In this document: positions 1 through 6,493 of the stretch, in pieces
Position numbering within the stretch: the first letter of the stretch is position 1
How the letters are laid out: each line of letters opens with the position of its first letter
From: Phocaeicola faecalis
GTDB lineage: Bacteria > Bacteroidota > Bacteroidia > Bacteroidales > Bacteroidaceae
Length of the DNA: 64,000 nt
Assembly (NCBI RefSeq): GCF_021730445.1
Contig: NZ_JADNRM010000005.1
Span: 1-64,000 of the forward strand
Direction of reading: 5' to 3'
Made by a program: the position numbers and the translations under genes
Notes under the pieces: generated by a model
What the model was told of the DNA's origin: nothing
Database searches by the model: none
The model's input: only the letters and a program-made list of their open reading frames with translations

Positions 1-102
1 GTCAAAACGTGGATAATGCTGTCGTTTCGTTCGTAGGGGCGAGGTTCGCTCGCCCGAAAACAGTTTGCTTTGTGTCTTCGGGCAGGCAAACCCTGCCCCT
101 AC
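1..102 (-). repeat. Truncated hairpin element (MITE-like), copy 1
   Basis: The window opens inside the end of an inverted-repeat element whose complete copies lie at 37804-37956 and 57022-57174; this copy is in the opposite orientation. Positions 33-102 form a long hairpin, with arms starting GTAGGGGCGAGGTTCGCTCG and ending in CTGCCCCTAC. The outer tail seen in the other copies after the hairpin is missing here and is replaced by the start of the larger repeat at about 113. No transposase is encoded, so any mobility would depend on an enzyme elsewhere. Confidence 0.8.
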
Positions 103-316
103 GGAAAACGGTAGGCTAAAAAGATGTGTAACACTATGGGAATTACTGAAGGCAGATTGTGAAGGGACGTGAAAAGCACGGCTGAAAGGAGGATGAGGGG
201 ATGTGTTGTCATTATTAACCATCTGATTGACAGTGCAATTTGATTAAAATGTAAGGATGAAGGGAGAAGAAGGAAGACCGGCTTAATGAGGGGATAATCC
301 CACCCGCCACTGCATA

Positions 317-525
317 AAAAACATACCCAGCTTTCTTAAAAGGTGCTGAGGTTTTTTGAAAACATAAAGAGCTCTTTAAAAAACACACCGAACTCTTTAA
401 AAAACACACCGAGTTCTTTCGAAAACACACCGAGCTTTTTAAAAAACATACTGGCCGCTTTAAAAAACACACCGAGCTTTTTTGAAAACACACCGAGCTT
501 TTTCGAAAACATCAAGGTCTTTTTT
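317..525 (+). repeat. 21-bp tandem array, about ten units
   Basis: The best units read AAAACACACCGAGCTTTTT plus two variable bases, at 380-400, 401-421, 422-442, 464-484 and 485-505. Degenerate units lie at 317-337, 338-358, 359-379, 443-463 and 506-525. Each unit runs from an A-tract to a T-tract, so each can form a weak stem. The period is a multiple of three, which is why both strands stay open for over 80 codons with a seven-residue peptide repeat. Confidence 0.9.
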
Positions 526-577
526 CAGCACTCTGTGTGGAATGCCTGTTCTTTTTTAATGTACATGTCGCATCGGT

Positions 578-687
578 CTACACATACGGTGGCGTGAGCC
601 TGCACGTACGTACGCATGAGCCTACACGTATATACGCATCGGCCTACACGGACGTACGCATAAGACTACACATATATATGTCATTAT
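578..687 (+). repeat. 22-bp tandem array with palindromic cores
   Basis: Four full units and part of a fifth, each beginning CTACAC or CTGCAC, start at 578, 600, 622, 644 and 666. Several contain perfect self-complementary cores: CGTACGTACG, CGTATATACG and ACATATATATGT. The same four units occur in the same order at 54510-54619. The layout resembles iterons or tandem protein-binding sites, but no function is known. Confidence 0.85.
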
Positions 688-690
688 GAC

Positions 691-902
691 AGGCTCCGTC
701 ATATCCCGTATCCAGATTGGATTCATTTGTCCCCCCTCAGGTTCCGCAATATCTCATTCCAAAATTCGCCCCATTTGTCTCCCCTTTACAACTGAGGCCT
801 TCTATCAATAAAAATTTTGCAAACAGCCAAATAAACTAAAGACCATTTACAAACAAGCACTTATATAAAATGTGAGAAACAACAAAAAAAGTTCTCTTAG
901 AA
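691..902. other. AT-rich leader region without recognised features
   Basis: About 210 bp between the repeat and the promoter of the downstream membrane-protein operon. I see no credible reading frame, RNA gene or strong hairpin. Two similar phrases, CATTTGTCCCCCCT near 730 and CATTTGTCTCCCCT near 770, may be a short imperfect repeat. Confidence 0.5.
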
Positions 903-934
903 TTTGGTTTATATTATAAACTAGATTATATTTG
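903..934 (+). promoter_or_regulatory. Promoter and candidate operator of the 2TM operon
   Basis: TTTG at 903-906 and TATATTTG at 927-934 are separated by exactly 20 bp, fitting the Bacteroides primary sigma factor consensus. Between them, 907-921 is a perfect palindrome, GTTTATA-T-TATAAAC. A repressor bound there would block polymerase. The winged-helix protein encoded at the end of this operon is the obvious candidate ligand, which would make the operon autoregulated; that link is inference. Confidence 0.65.
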
Positions 935-990
935 CAAAGTAGTCATTAAAGATAAACTTTTATCACTCAGCATATAAATCATAAAAAAAA

Positions 991-1239
991 ATGAAAACAA
1001 ACCAGAGCAATGAGAAATCCGTTCCAACCGAAGAACAAATTGAAGCGGTATGCCAACAAAGAGCCCGTTATTTTTGGAATTGGCTCACTTGGTCATTAGT
1101 CTATTATGTCGTGATAAACCTGTTTTTGGTAGCCGTAAACTGGTTTACAAGTCCACATTACTGGTGGGTATTATGGGTTATAGCAGGTTGGGGAATCAGC
1201 CTGCTGATAACAGCCATAGAGAAAAGCATCAAATATTAA
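991..1239 (+). CDS. 2TM domain membrane protein
   Basis: An 82-residue protein with a polar N-terminus of about 25 residues and two hydrophobic helices, roughly residues 31-51 and 56-76, joined by a short loop containing TSPHYWW. This matches the 2TM domain family, whose members have the pattern YVVINLFL, a Trp-rich loop and a Gly-Trp-Gly-Ile second helix. The function of the family is unknown; in Bacteroidetes it often sits beside small HTH regulators, as here. It is the first gene after a well-formed promoter and is followed 28 bp later by the next operon member. A shadow frame at 1050 is not credible. Confidence 0.85.
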   Translation: MKTNQSNEKSVPTEEQIEAVCQQRARYFWNWLTWSLVYYVVINLFLVAVNWFTSPHYWWVLWVIAGWGISLLITAIEKSIKY

Positions 1240-1267
1240 TCAATCACAAACTAAAAAGAAAAACATT

Positions 1268-1897
1268 ATGGAAGAAAGAAAATTAAATGAGAAAGAGAGT
1301 TTGGAACTCATCGCTCAAATGATTCAGAATAGCAAGAAAAACCTCCAAACAGGCAACGGAAACATACTTTTACTATGGGGGTATCTATGCACTGTTACTG
1401 CCCTTGTCGTATACATTTTAACCCTCTCTACCGACAATCCTACATGGAATTGGCTGTGGTTTGCCATTCCGGTCATCGGATATCCCATCACGTATTGGCA
1501 ATTAAAAAAAGAAGTGAAACCTGTATTAACCTATACTGACAAAGTATTAAAAAATATCTGGAAAATTATTGGTGAATACGGTATCTGTGTCAGCATCATC
1601 TGTGCTCTTTACTTCAATACGATGGTTTTCATTTTACCGATGATTTTAATACTGGTCTCATTGGGAATGTGCATCACCGGAAGTATTATCAATGACAAGT
1701 TCACATATAACTGTTCAGGATGCGGCCTGGCAATAGGGGTAATGACATTGGCCCAGATTCTGAACCCAAGCCTACTTGACCTGAAATACCCTGCATTTGC
1801 CTTCGCATTTATCATCATGATGATTATCCCGGGGCATCGTCTCAACAAAGAAGCATCAAAAACTTCTTCCGAAAACACGTCTGCACCATCCAAATAA
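1268..1897 (+). CDS. Polytopic membrane protein, paralogue 1
   Basis: A 209-residue protein: a charged 30-residue N-terminus followed by about five or six hydrophobic segments (near residues 33-56, 63-82, 100-125, 126-145 and 155-182) and a polar tail. I do not recognise a named domain with certainty. Its first 21 residues are identical to those of the gene at 1973, and both end their membrane region with IIMMIIPGH or FMMIIPGH, so they are tandem paralogues. In the middle the two have diverged strongly. Its place between a 2TM protein and a winged-helix regulator suggests a membrane-stress or signalling role, but nothing specific can be claimed. Confidence 0.8.
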   Translation: MEERKLNEKESLELIAQMIQNSKKNLQTGNGNILLLWGYLCTVTALVVYILTLSTDNPTWNWLWFAIPVIGYPITYWQLKKEVKPVLTYTDKVLKNIWKIIGEYGICVSIICALYFNTMVFILPMILILVSLGMCITGSIINDKFTYNCSGCGLAIGVMTLAQILNPSLLDLKYPAFAFAFIIMMIIPGHRLNKEASKTSSENTSAPSK

Positions 1898-1972
1898 AAA
1901 CAGACCGCGCGCCCTGTAAAAACAGAAAATGATAAGAAACAAACAAATGGTTTTATTAAAAACAAATAAATT

Positions 1973-2560
1973 ATGGAAGAAAGAAAATTAAATGAGAAAG
2001 AGAGTTTGGAACTCATCGCTCAAATGATTCAGAATACGAAAAGCAGAATGGAGACAAATTGTGGAATGCCTTTCCTGCTATGGGGATATACCACCGTGTT
2101 TGTCAGCCTGTTAGTCTGGCTTCTGGTAACCAACACACAGAATAATTACTGGCAGTATCTATGGTTTATACTCCCTATTATAGGAGGAACAGGAACCTAC
2201 CTCTCCGCACGCAATCAGCAGCCGACTGTCAAAAGTCATTTAGACAAAGTCATCAGTTACATTTGGCTAGTATTCGGCACGGCAGGCTTCTTGGTATCCC
2301 TACTCGCCATGTTCTTCTGGAAACTTCCCATCCTGTTCCTTGTTCTTCTGTTGATGGGCATGGGCACTACATTGACAGGACTGGTGATAAATTATAAAAC
2401 TGTGACAATTTGTGGCACACTGGGAGCATTAAGTTCCATCGGATGCCTTTTCTATCAGGGTTTTAACCAAATATTGATATTCGCACCCGTGTTTATTTTC
2501 ATGATGATTATCCCGGGACATGTACTGAACCATGCCGCCCGTAAACAAAAAAAATTATAA
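1973..2560 (+). CDS. Polytopic membrane protein, paralogue 2
   Basis: A 195-residue paralogue of the preceding gene, 75 bp downstream. It has the same charged N-terminus, about five hydrophobic segments, and the MMIIPGH motif close to the C-terminus. The first 64 bp of the reading frame are identical at nucleotide level to those at 1268, while the rest has diverged, pointing to gene conversion or strong selection on the translation start. The regulator gene begins 9 bp after its stop, so the two are almost certainly co-transcribed and perhaps translationally coupled. The molecular function is unknown. Confidence 0.8.
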   Translation: MEERKLNEKESLELIAQMIQNTKSRMETNCGMPFLLWGYTTVFVSLLVWLLVTNTQNNYWQYLWFILPIIGGTGTYLSARNQQPTVKSHLDKVISYIWLVFGTAGFLVSLLAMFFWKLPILFLVLLLMGMGTTLTGLVINYKTVTICGTLGALSSIGCLFYQGFNQILIFAPVFIFMMIIPGHVLNHAARKQKKL

Positions 2561-2569
2561 CCTGCACCT

Positions 2570-2863
2570 ATGTTCAAAGAATTAAATCCATTGCTACACT
2601 CCGAGCTTCGACTCGCCATTATGTCAATACTGGTTTCGGTGGAAGAAGCCGAATTCAGCTATCTGAAACAACAGACAGGAGCAACGGCAGGCAATCTGAG
2701 TGTACAGATAGACAAACTGAACAAGGCAGAATATGTGGAAGTCATTAAGACCTTCAAAGGCAAAATGCCTTGTACGATTTGTAAGATTACTCCGAAAGGC
2801 GTTGAAGCCTTTGAAGAATATGTAGACGCACTTAAAAGCTATATCACCCTTCCCGGAGGCTAA
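2570..2863 (+). CDS. Winged-helix transcriptional regulator (HTH_34 type)
   Basis: A 97-residue protein that is a single winged helix-turn-helix. Residues 10-35 form the first helices (LHSELRLAIMSIL), 40-62 the recognition helix region (TGATAGNLSVQIDKL), and 66-85 the wing (VEVIKTFKGKMPCTICKITPKG). It resembles the small MarR/PadR-like regulators of the HTH_34 family, which bind palindromes as dimers. It is the last gene of an operon of membrane proteins whose promoter contains a perfect 15-bp palindrome at 907-921, the most plausible binding site. No effector-binding domain is present, so the signal is unknown. Confidence 0.85.
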   Translation: MFKELNPLLHSELRLAIMSILVSVEEAEFSYLKQQTGATAGNLSVQIDKLNKAEYVEVIKTFKGKMPCTICKITPKGVEAFEEYVDALKSYITLPGG

Positions 2864-2867
2864 CAAA

Positions 2868-2924
2868 TGTGCTGCCACTGCTACATTCCCATCAATAGGG
2901 AGATACAGAAGCGATGGCAGCACA
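2868..2924 (+). terminator. Hairpin after the 2TM operon
   Basis: The arms TGTGCTGCCA (2868-2877) and TGGCAGCACA (2915-2924) are perfectly complementary and enclose a smaller TCCC/GGGA stem. The hairpin starts just after the regulator's stop codon and is followed by an AT-rich run, not a clean T-tract, so termination may be weak. Confidence 0.5.
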
Positions 2925-3064
2925 ATATTATAAAATATATAGAATTTAAAAGATACAGATAACGATTTGGTAACAATTCTATGTTTCAGATTTATCTACC
3001 TGTTTATAAGCAACTTCCGCATAGAGTAAAACGGAATAGGTAACGGATTTGCAACGAGCGAAGT

Positions 3065-3835
3065 TCAGTAATACTCTCCATGTTTCAGGCGTTTATGCCC
3101 GAAAATCCAATCGAGACGTGTGTCAGTATAGCTGCCGGTGCAGGTCTTCACATGTGACCAACCTTGTTCAATATCAAACAATACCTCTCCACCCCGTTCT
3201 TGCAATTGTTTCACGAATGTACTGACACGCGGAATGGTCATCAGATTATCATCGCTTCCCATTACCGTACAAACAGGAGTATATGCCACAAGCCCGGCAT
3301 CAGCGGTTTCAGGATTGCCCGCCACAGGCATCACAGCTGCAAATAAATGAGGATAGGCTGCTGCCATCAACCATGTTCCCGTTCCTCCCATTGAACCTCC
3401 AAGCAGATAGATACGGTTCACATCAACCTTATCCTCTTCCACATATTTATCTATAAGGGCTTTGATAGCCTCGTTTGTCCTGGCTCCCCATGTAAGGGAG
3501 TCAGGACATTGAGGAACAATCATTACGGAATGAATACGGTTTCTACGAAGATAGTCGGCAATTATATAAATCGCTTCTTCTGTCATTTGACTGACATTGT
3601 CGCTGCCCCGCTTGGGACTACCATGCAAGTAAACCACCAATGCCGGCTTTTGCTGCGTATCAACAACTGTTATTATAGTTTTCCTATAAGGAAAGACGGT
3701 ATTATCGTAAATCCATTTGTCAAAACCAAAACCGGAATCTGTCATTTGATTTTGCGATGCAGCAGAAAGAATACTCATACAAAGAACTGCGGCAAAGACG
3801 GCTGTTCTTTGAAACCATACTTTACTAATTTTCAT
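3065..3835 (-). CDS. Secreted alpha/beta-hydrolase (esterase/peptidase-like)
   Basis: A 256-residue protein with an N-terminal signal peptide (about residues 1-27, ending SAASQ). The hydrolase core shows an oxyanion HG at 71-72, the nucleophile elbow GGSMGG with Ser148, a likely acidic residue near Asp195-196 (GSDD) and a final His228 (WSH). This fits the prolyl-oligopeptidase / PHB-depolymerase-like superfamily of secreted esterases; the substrate cannot be told. It is the last gene of the minus-strand operon and its start overlaps the stop of the Spy-like gene by 4 bp, implying translational coupling. It probably acts in the periplasm or outside the cell. Confidence 0.8.
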   Translation of the reverse strand: MKISKVWFQRTAVFAAVLCMSILSAASQNQMTDSGFGFDKWIYDNTVFPYRKTIITVVDTQQKPALVVYLHGSPKRGSDNVSQMTEEAIYIIADYLRRNRIHSVMIVPQCPDSLTWGARTNEAIKALIDKYVEEDKVDVNRIYLLGGSMGGTGTWLMAAAYPHLFAAVMPVAGNPETADAGLVAYTPVCTVMGSDDNLMTIPRVSTFVKQLQERGGEVLFDIEQGWSHVKTCTGSYTDTRLDWIFGHKRLKHGEYY

Positions 3836-4182
3836 TCTTGGGGCTTATTACGTTTTCCGTTCTTCTTTTCAGCAATCGCCTGCTCCACCATTTGTTTGTA
3901 AATGGTCTGTTGTTCGGTTGTCAGTAGAAGAGCAATGTCGCTCGTCAGCTTTTCCATCGCCTCTTTACGTTTCTCACGTGGATATTTCTGTTTGTTGAAA
4001 TCTGAATAAAGCTCACGGAGCTTTGTCTTCTGTTCTTCAGTCAAACTAAGTTTCTCGTCCAGCAATTTGATGCGCTGCTCTGTTCGTTGTTGTGCTGTCA
4101 TTTGTTGGTTATTATTCTTTTGTGCAGACACTTGAAGGCTTGCAGCAATGGCGATAGCCATTATTAAAAATAATCTTTTCAT
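3832..4182 (-). CDS. Periplasmic Spy-like / DUF4890-like helical protein
   Basis: A protein of 116 residues if it begins at 4182. That start is chosen because AAGGAGAA precedes it at good spacing and the signal peptide MKRLFLIMAIAIAASLQVSA begins there; the frame is open 11 codons further upstream. The mature part is almost entirely helical and charged, with the repeated theme LSLTEEQKTKLRELY and LLTTEQQTIYKQM typical of the LTXXQ/Spy and DUF4890 families. Relatives are periplasmic chaperones or envelope-stress proteins. It overlaps the esterase gene by 4 bp and follows the fimbrillin/FGE-like lipoprotein in the same operon. Confidence 0.75.
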   Translation of the reverse strand: MKRLFLIMAIAIAASLQVSAQKNNNQQMTAQQRTEQRIKLLDEKLSLTEEQKTKLRELYSDFNKQKYPREKRKEAMEKLTSDIALLLTTEQQTIYKQMVEQAIAEKKNGKRNKPQE

Positions 4183-4241
4183 ACGTAAATTCTCCTTTTT
4201 TATTTGGTTATTCATAAGTTGATATTTATAAAATTGTGAAT

Positions 4242-5909
4242 CTATCGTGCATTGGAGGCATCAGTCCTTACCACTCGGAAACCGACATTGGCATAACCTT
4301 GTGTGCCTGTTCTTACGACATCCGATTTCTCGCTACGGCAATCGTCGCGTTCTGAATCCCAACTGCCTCCTTTGATGATATACTGTCCGTTTGCATAGGT
4401 CGAGGAAGTCCATTCCCAGCAGTTACCCCAAAAGTCAATACCTCCACATGCACCTGTCGTCTGGCTATAGGCATCCACCGGTGTCAATCCCGTTTCCACG
4501 CGACCGGAGTTCATTGTAACATCCTTCGGCATGTGTCCGGCACCGAGAATCCATTCTTCATCGGTCGGAAGCCGATATACATGGGCGTTATCTTGAGCCG
4601 TAAGCCAGTCGCAATAAGCCGTAGCTTCGGCAATCGTAATGTTCACTACCGGATAATTATCCTTTCCTGCATCATACATGAATCCCTTTTCGAAGGCTGC
4701 GTATTCAGCATTGGTCACAGGTGCATAGCCGATGTAAGCATTCGGAGCCGATGCACCGCGCAGCACCATCCAGGCATCCTTCGGGTTTTCGTCATTTCGA
4801 GGGTCAATGAGTCGCAGGAACTGTTGCTCCAGCCGAATGTCGCGATTTTCAACCATTTCATCCACAATACCCTGCATTTCCGCTACGAGGTCGGAAGTCT
4901 TTGCTTCCCTCTCCAATTCACGAAGCTTGGCCTTCTTTCGTGCGACAACTTTATCATACCGTAATCCCATCTGATTCAAAAGAGCCAGCTTGTTGTCCTC
5001 TGTCTGGTTTTGCTGGTACTGGCGAAGAAGGGCTGTGGTCGTGGCATCCAGTTCCGGACGTTCTTCTTCCACAAGCGGTGCATCCGGGTCGTCAAACTCC
5101 AACTCGCTTTCCACCAAGTCGTCCGGGGTTATATAATCGGCTCGCTCTATCGTTTGATGTACACTGAAATAATGAGCTACCAAGCCGTCCTTGTAAATGG
5201 AAAGTCTATAACCTCCATAAACGTCACAAGGCAGGGTCGAGATATAATAATCCTTTCCGGGGATGAAACCGGACTCATTTGGAGCATTGAAGGTAATGAT
5301 GGAATGGGCGTTTTCTATTTTATCAACTGTCGGTTTTCCCTGTTCATCCCATTTGATTCCGACCGTACCGGAAAGTGCATAGCCGTCAACGCTTTCAAGT
5401 TCAATACCTGTTACGCCCGACATCTGGAAGTTAAGCTTGATGCCACCGCAAACAGTCTGGAAATTCAAAGAATCAGATGTGGTACGGGCCACTGCCACTA
5501 CCGACTTTTCATCATATCCATTCTCATTTCCGGTTTGAGTGGCAGGTATGGTTACAGTTAAACTTTCATCGTCTGAAGATACCCTGTTATCTGCCGGATA
5601 GATACCAAACAAAGGATTGTCATCAGTGAAAGTTCCTTCAATAGTACCTGACAGAATGGATGAACTGCCGGATTCTTGCGCTTCTGCAATAATAGTCTGT
5701 CCGTTATGAACCAGCATGATGGGGTCGCCTTCGCTCCAATTACTGTGAAGCCCGTCGGAAATAACAGCAGTAAGACTCTCGGAATTTGATTCCTGTTCTT
5801 GTTCCTGTTCATCGATAGATGCCACATCGTCATTCTGACATGCATTCATTGCAGCCAAAAAGAGGAATGAAAGGCAATACAAACTGAAAGTTTTCAAAAT
5901 CTTCTTCAT
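4242..5909 (-). CDS. Lipoprotein fusing a fimbrillin-like domain to an FGE-like domain
   Basis: A 555-residue protein. A lipobox at residues 21-24 (MNAC) predicts a lipid-anchored protein. Residues 45-280 resemble fimbrillin / Mfa-like domains (FGIYPADN, a beta-rich body, STLPCDVYGG). Residues 290-365 are charged and helical, probably coiled coil. Residues 370-555 match the formylglycine-generating-enzyme / SUMF1 fold: PVTNAEYAAF, YPVVNITIAEATAYCDWL, RLPTDEEW, GNCWEWTSS, KGGSWDSERDDC and GFRVVRT. In true FGE two cysteines five residues apart bind copper; here the first position is Ser519 and only Cys524 remains, so sulfatase-activating activity is unlikely. A surface binding or assembly role is more probable. 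The neighbours are envelope proteins. Confidence 0.8.
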   Translation of the reverse strand: MKKILKTFSLYCLSFLFLAAMNACQNDDVASIDEQEQEQESNSESLTAVISDGLHSNWSEGDPIMLVHNGQTIIAEAQESGSSSILSGTIEGTFTDDNPLFGIYPADNRVSSDDESLTVTIPATQTGNENGYDEKSVVAVARTTSDSLNFQTVCGGIKLNFQMSGVTGIELESVDGYALSGTVGIKWDEQGKPTVDKIENAHSIITFNAPNESGFIPGKDYYISTLPCDVYGGYRLSIYKDGLVAHYFSVHQTIERADYITPDDLVESELEFDDPDAPLVEEERPELDATTTALLRQYQQNQTEDNKLALLNQMGLRYDKVVARKKAKLRELEREAKTSDLVAEMQGIVDEMVENRDIRLEQQFLRLIDPRNDENPKDAWMVLRGASAPNAYIGYAPVTNAEYAAFEKGFMYDAGKDNYPVVNITIAEATAYCDWLTAQDNAHVYRLPTDEEWILGAGHMPKDVTMNSGRVETGLTPVDAYSQTTGACGGIDFWGNCWEWTSSTYANGQYIIKGGSWDSERDDCRSEKSDVVRTGTQGYANVGFRVVRTDASNAR

Positions 5910-5915
5910 AATTGT

Positions 5916-5993
5916 TTATTGTTTTTGTTTTTTTCCCTTTTGAGAACGATGATACAGACGCTCCATCATCTTCCTTTCCAATTCAATTTCCAT
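5916..5993 (-). CDS. Possible 25-residue peptide
   Basis: A very short frame begins with an ATG that overlaps the stop codon of the small lipoprotein gene (ATGGAAATTGA) and ends six bases before the start of the fimbrillin/FGE-like gene. The peptide is highly basic and helical (begins MEIELERKMMERLYHRSQKG). The tight overlap favours a real coupled reading frame, but nothing is recognisable in the sequence and it may only carry ribosomes to the next gene. Confidence 0.3.
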   Translation of the reverse strand: MEIELERKMMERLYHRSQKGKKQKQ

Positions 5994-6186
5994 AAACGAC
6001 AGGTTCTGATGCCGCAGGGCATTCTACTAAAGGACGGTTAAACAAGGTCGTGCCCGTTATCAACTGCGCAACGACAAAACGATGCTTGTGATGGTGACGA
6101 TGGCGGGGTGAACGCACTGTTACACACGATTGCATCAGGAATATAACAGTTACTCCTAAAGCTAATAACTTACAAATCGGTTTCAT
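5983..6186 (-). CDS. Small lipoprotein
   Basis: A 67-residue frame whose N-terminus is a convincing lipoprotein signal: MKPICK, a hydrophobic stretch LLALGVTVIFLM, then the lipobox MQSC with Cys21. A His/Arg-rich stretch (residues 27-37, RSPRHRHHHKHR) follows; it could bind metal or acidic surface polymers. The remainder has no recognised domain. It is the first gene of the minus-strand envelope operon and overlaps the tiny frame that precedes the fimbrillin/FGE-like gene. The lipobox is the main reason to accept it. Confidence 0.6.
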   Translation of the reverse strand: MKPICKLLALGVTVIFLMQSCVTVRSPRHRHHHKHRFVVAQLITGTTLFNRPLVECPAASEPVVYGN

Positions 6187-6493
6187 ACGCTATCATTTTT
6201 TTTGTTATACACATACCAGTTTATCTTATTTCGTTATATATTCATGTTTCACGTACCTCTTTGTGAGCCCTTCCAAATGGACGTTCTATATATAAGACCC
6301 GGTAAAGAAATAAAAGTAAAATAGAGCAAGCTGTTTTTTTTGATTAGATTCACTAATAACATTCTATTATCCGATATAATATTTTAGAATAAACACCCTA
6401 TCGAAAACTTTCGTACCTTTGTACTCGGAAAGAGAAAACATACTCTCCTGCGAAAACGTTTATATTATACAAACTTTAAAATATAAAAGAATT
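6187..6493. promoter_or_regulatory. Divergent promoter region, envelope operon / mdh
   Basis: This 307-bp gap separates two divergent transcription units. For mdh, TACCTTTG at 6414-6421 is a good -7 element, about 75 bp before the chosen start; no clear TTTG is seen at the right distance upstream. For the minus-strand operon I could not identify a convincing promoter. No other gene or RNA structure is visible. Confidence 0.45.

Larger units (their letters stand above)
113..690 (+). repeat. Large dispersed repeat, copy A, with two tandem arrays
   Basis: This noncoding block matches 54178-54620 in the same orientation. The left part (about 130-316) is roughly 80-85% identical by eye to the other copy and is unique sequence. 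It is followed by a 21-bp tandem array (317-525), a linker, and a 22-bp tandem array (578-687). The two copies share their first and last 21-bp units, but copy A has about ten units and copy B about four, so the array has changed size. Open frames on both strands are by-products of the 21-bp period. Confidence 0.8.

Noticed and set aside
215..597. Two overlapping long frames (92 and 84 codons) on opposite strands with seven-residue peptide repeats
   Set aside because: They exist because the 21-bp tandem array is a multiple of three; both strands are open, there is no start signal, and the shorter copy at 54398 does not keep them.
317..687. Possible CRISPR array
   Set aside because: Units of 21 and 22 bp follow each other without unique spacers, and no cas genes are present.
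4242..5909. Annotation of the FGE-like protein as an active sulfatase-modifying enzyme
   Set aside because: One of the two required cysteines is Ser519, so activity is unlikely.
6419..6493. Upstream start of mdh adding 25 residues
   Set aside because: The extension overlaps the likely promoter and is not part of the enzyme fold; the ATG at 6494 fits the family.
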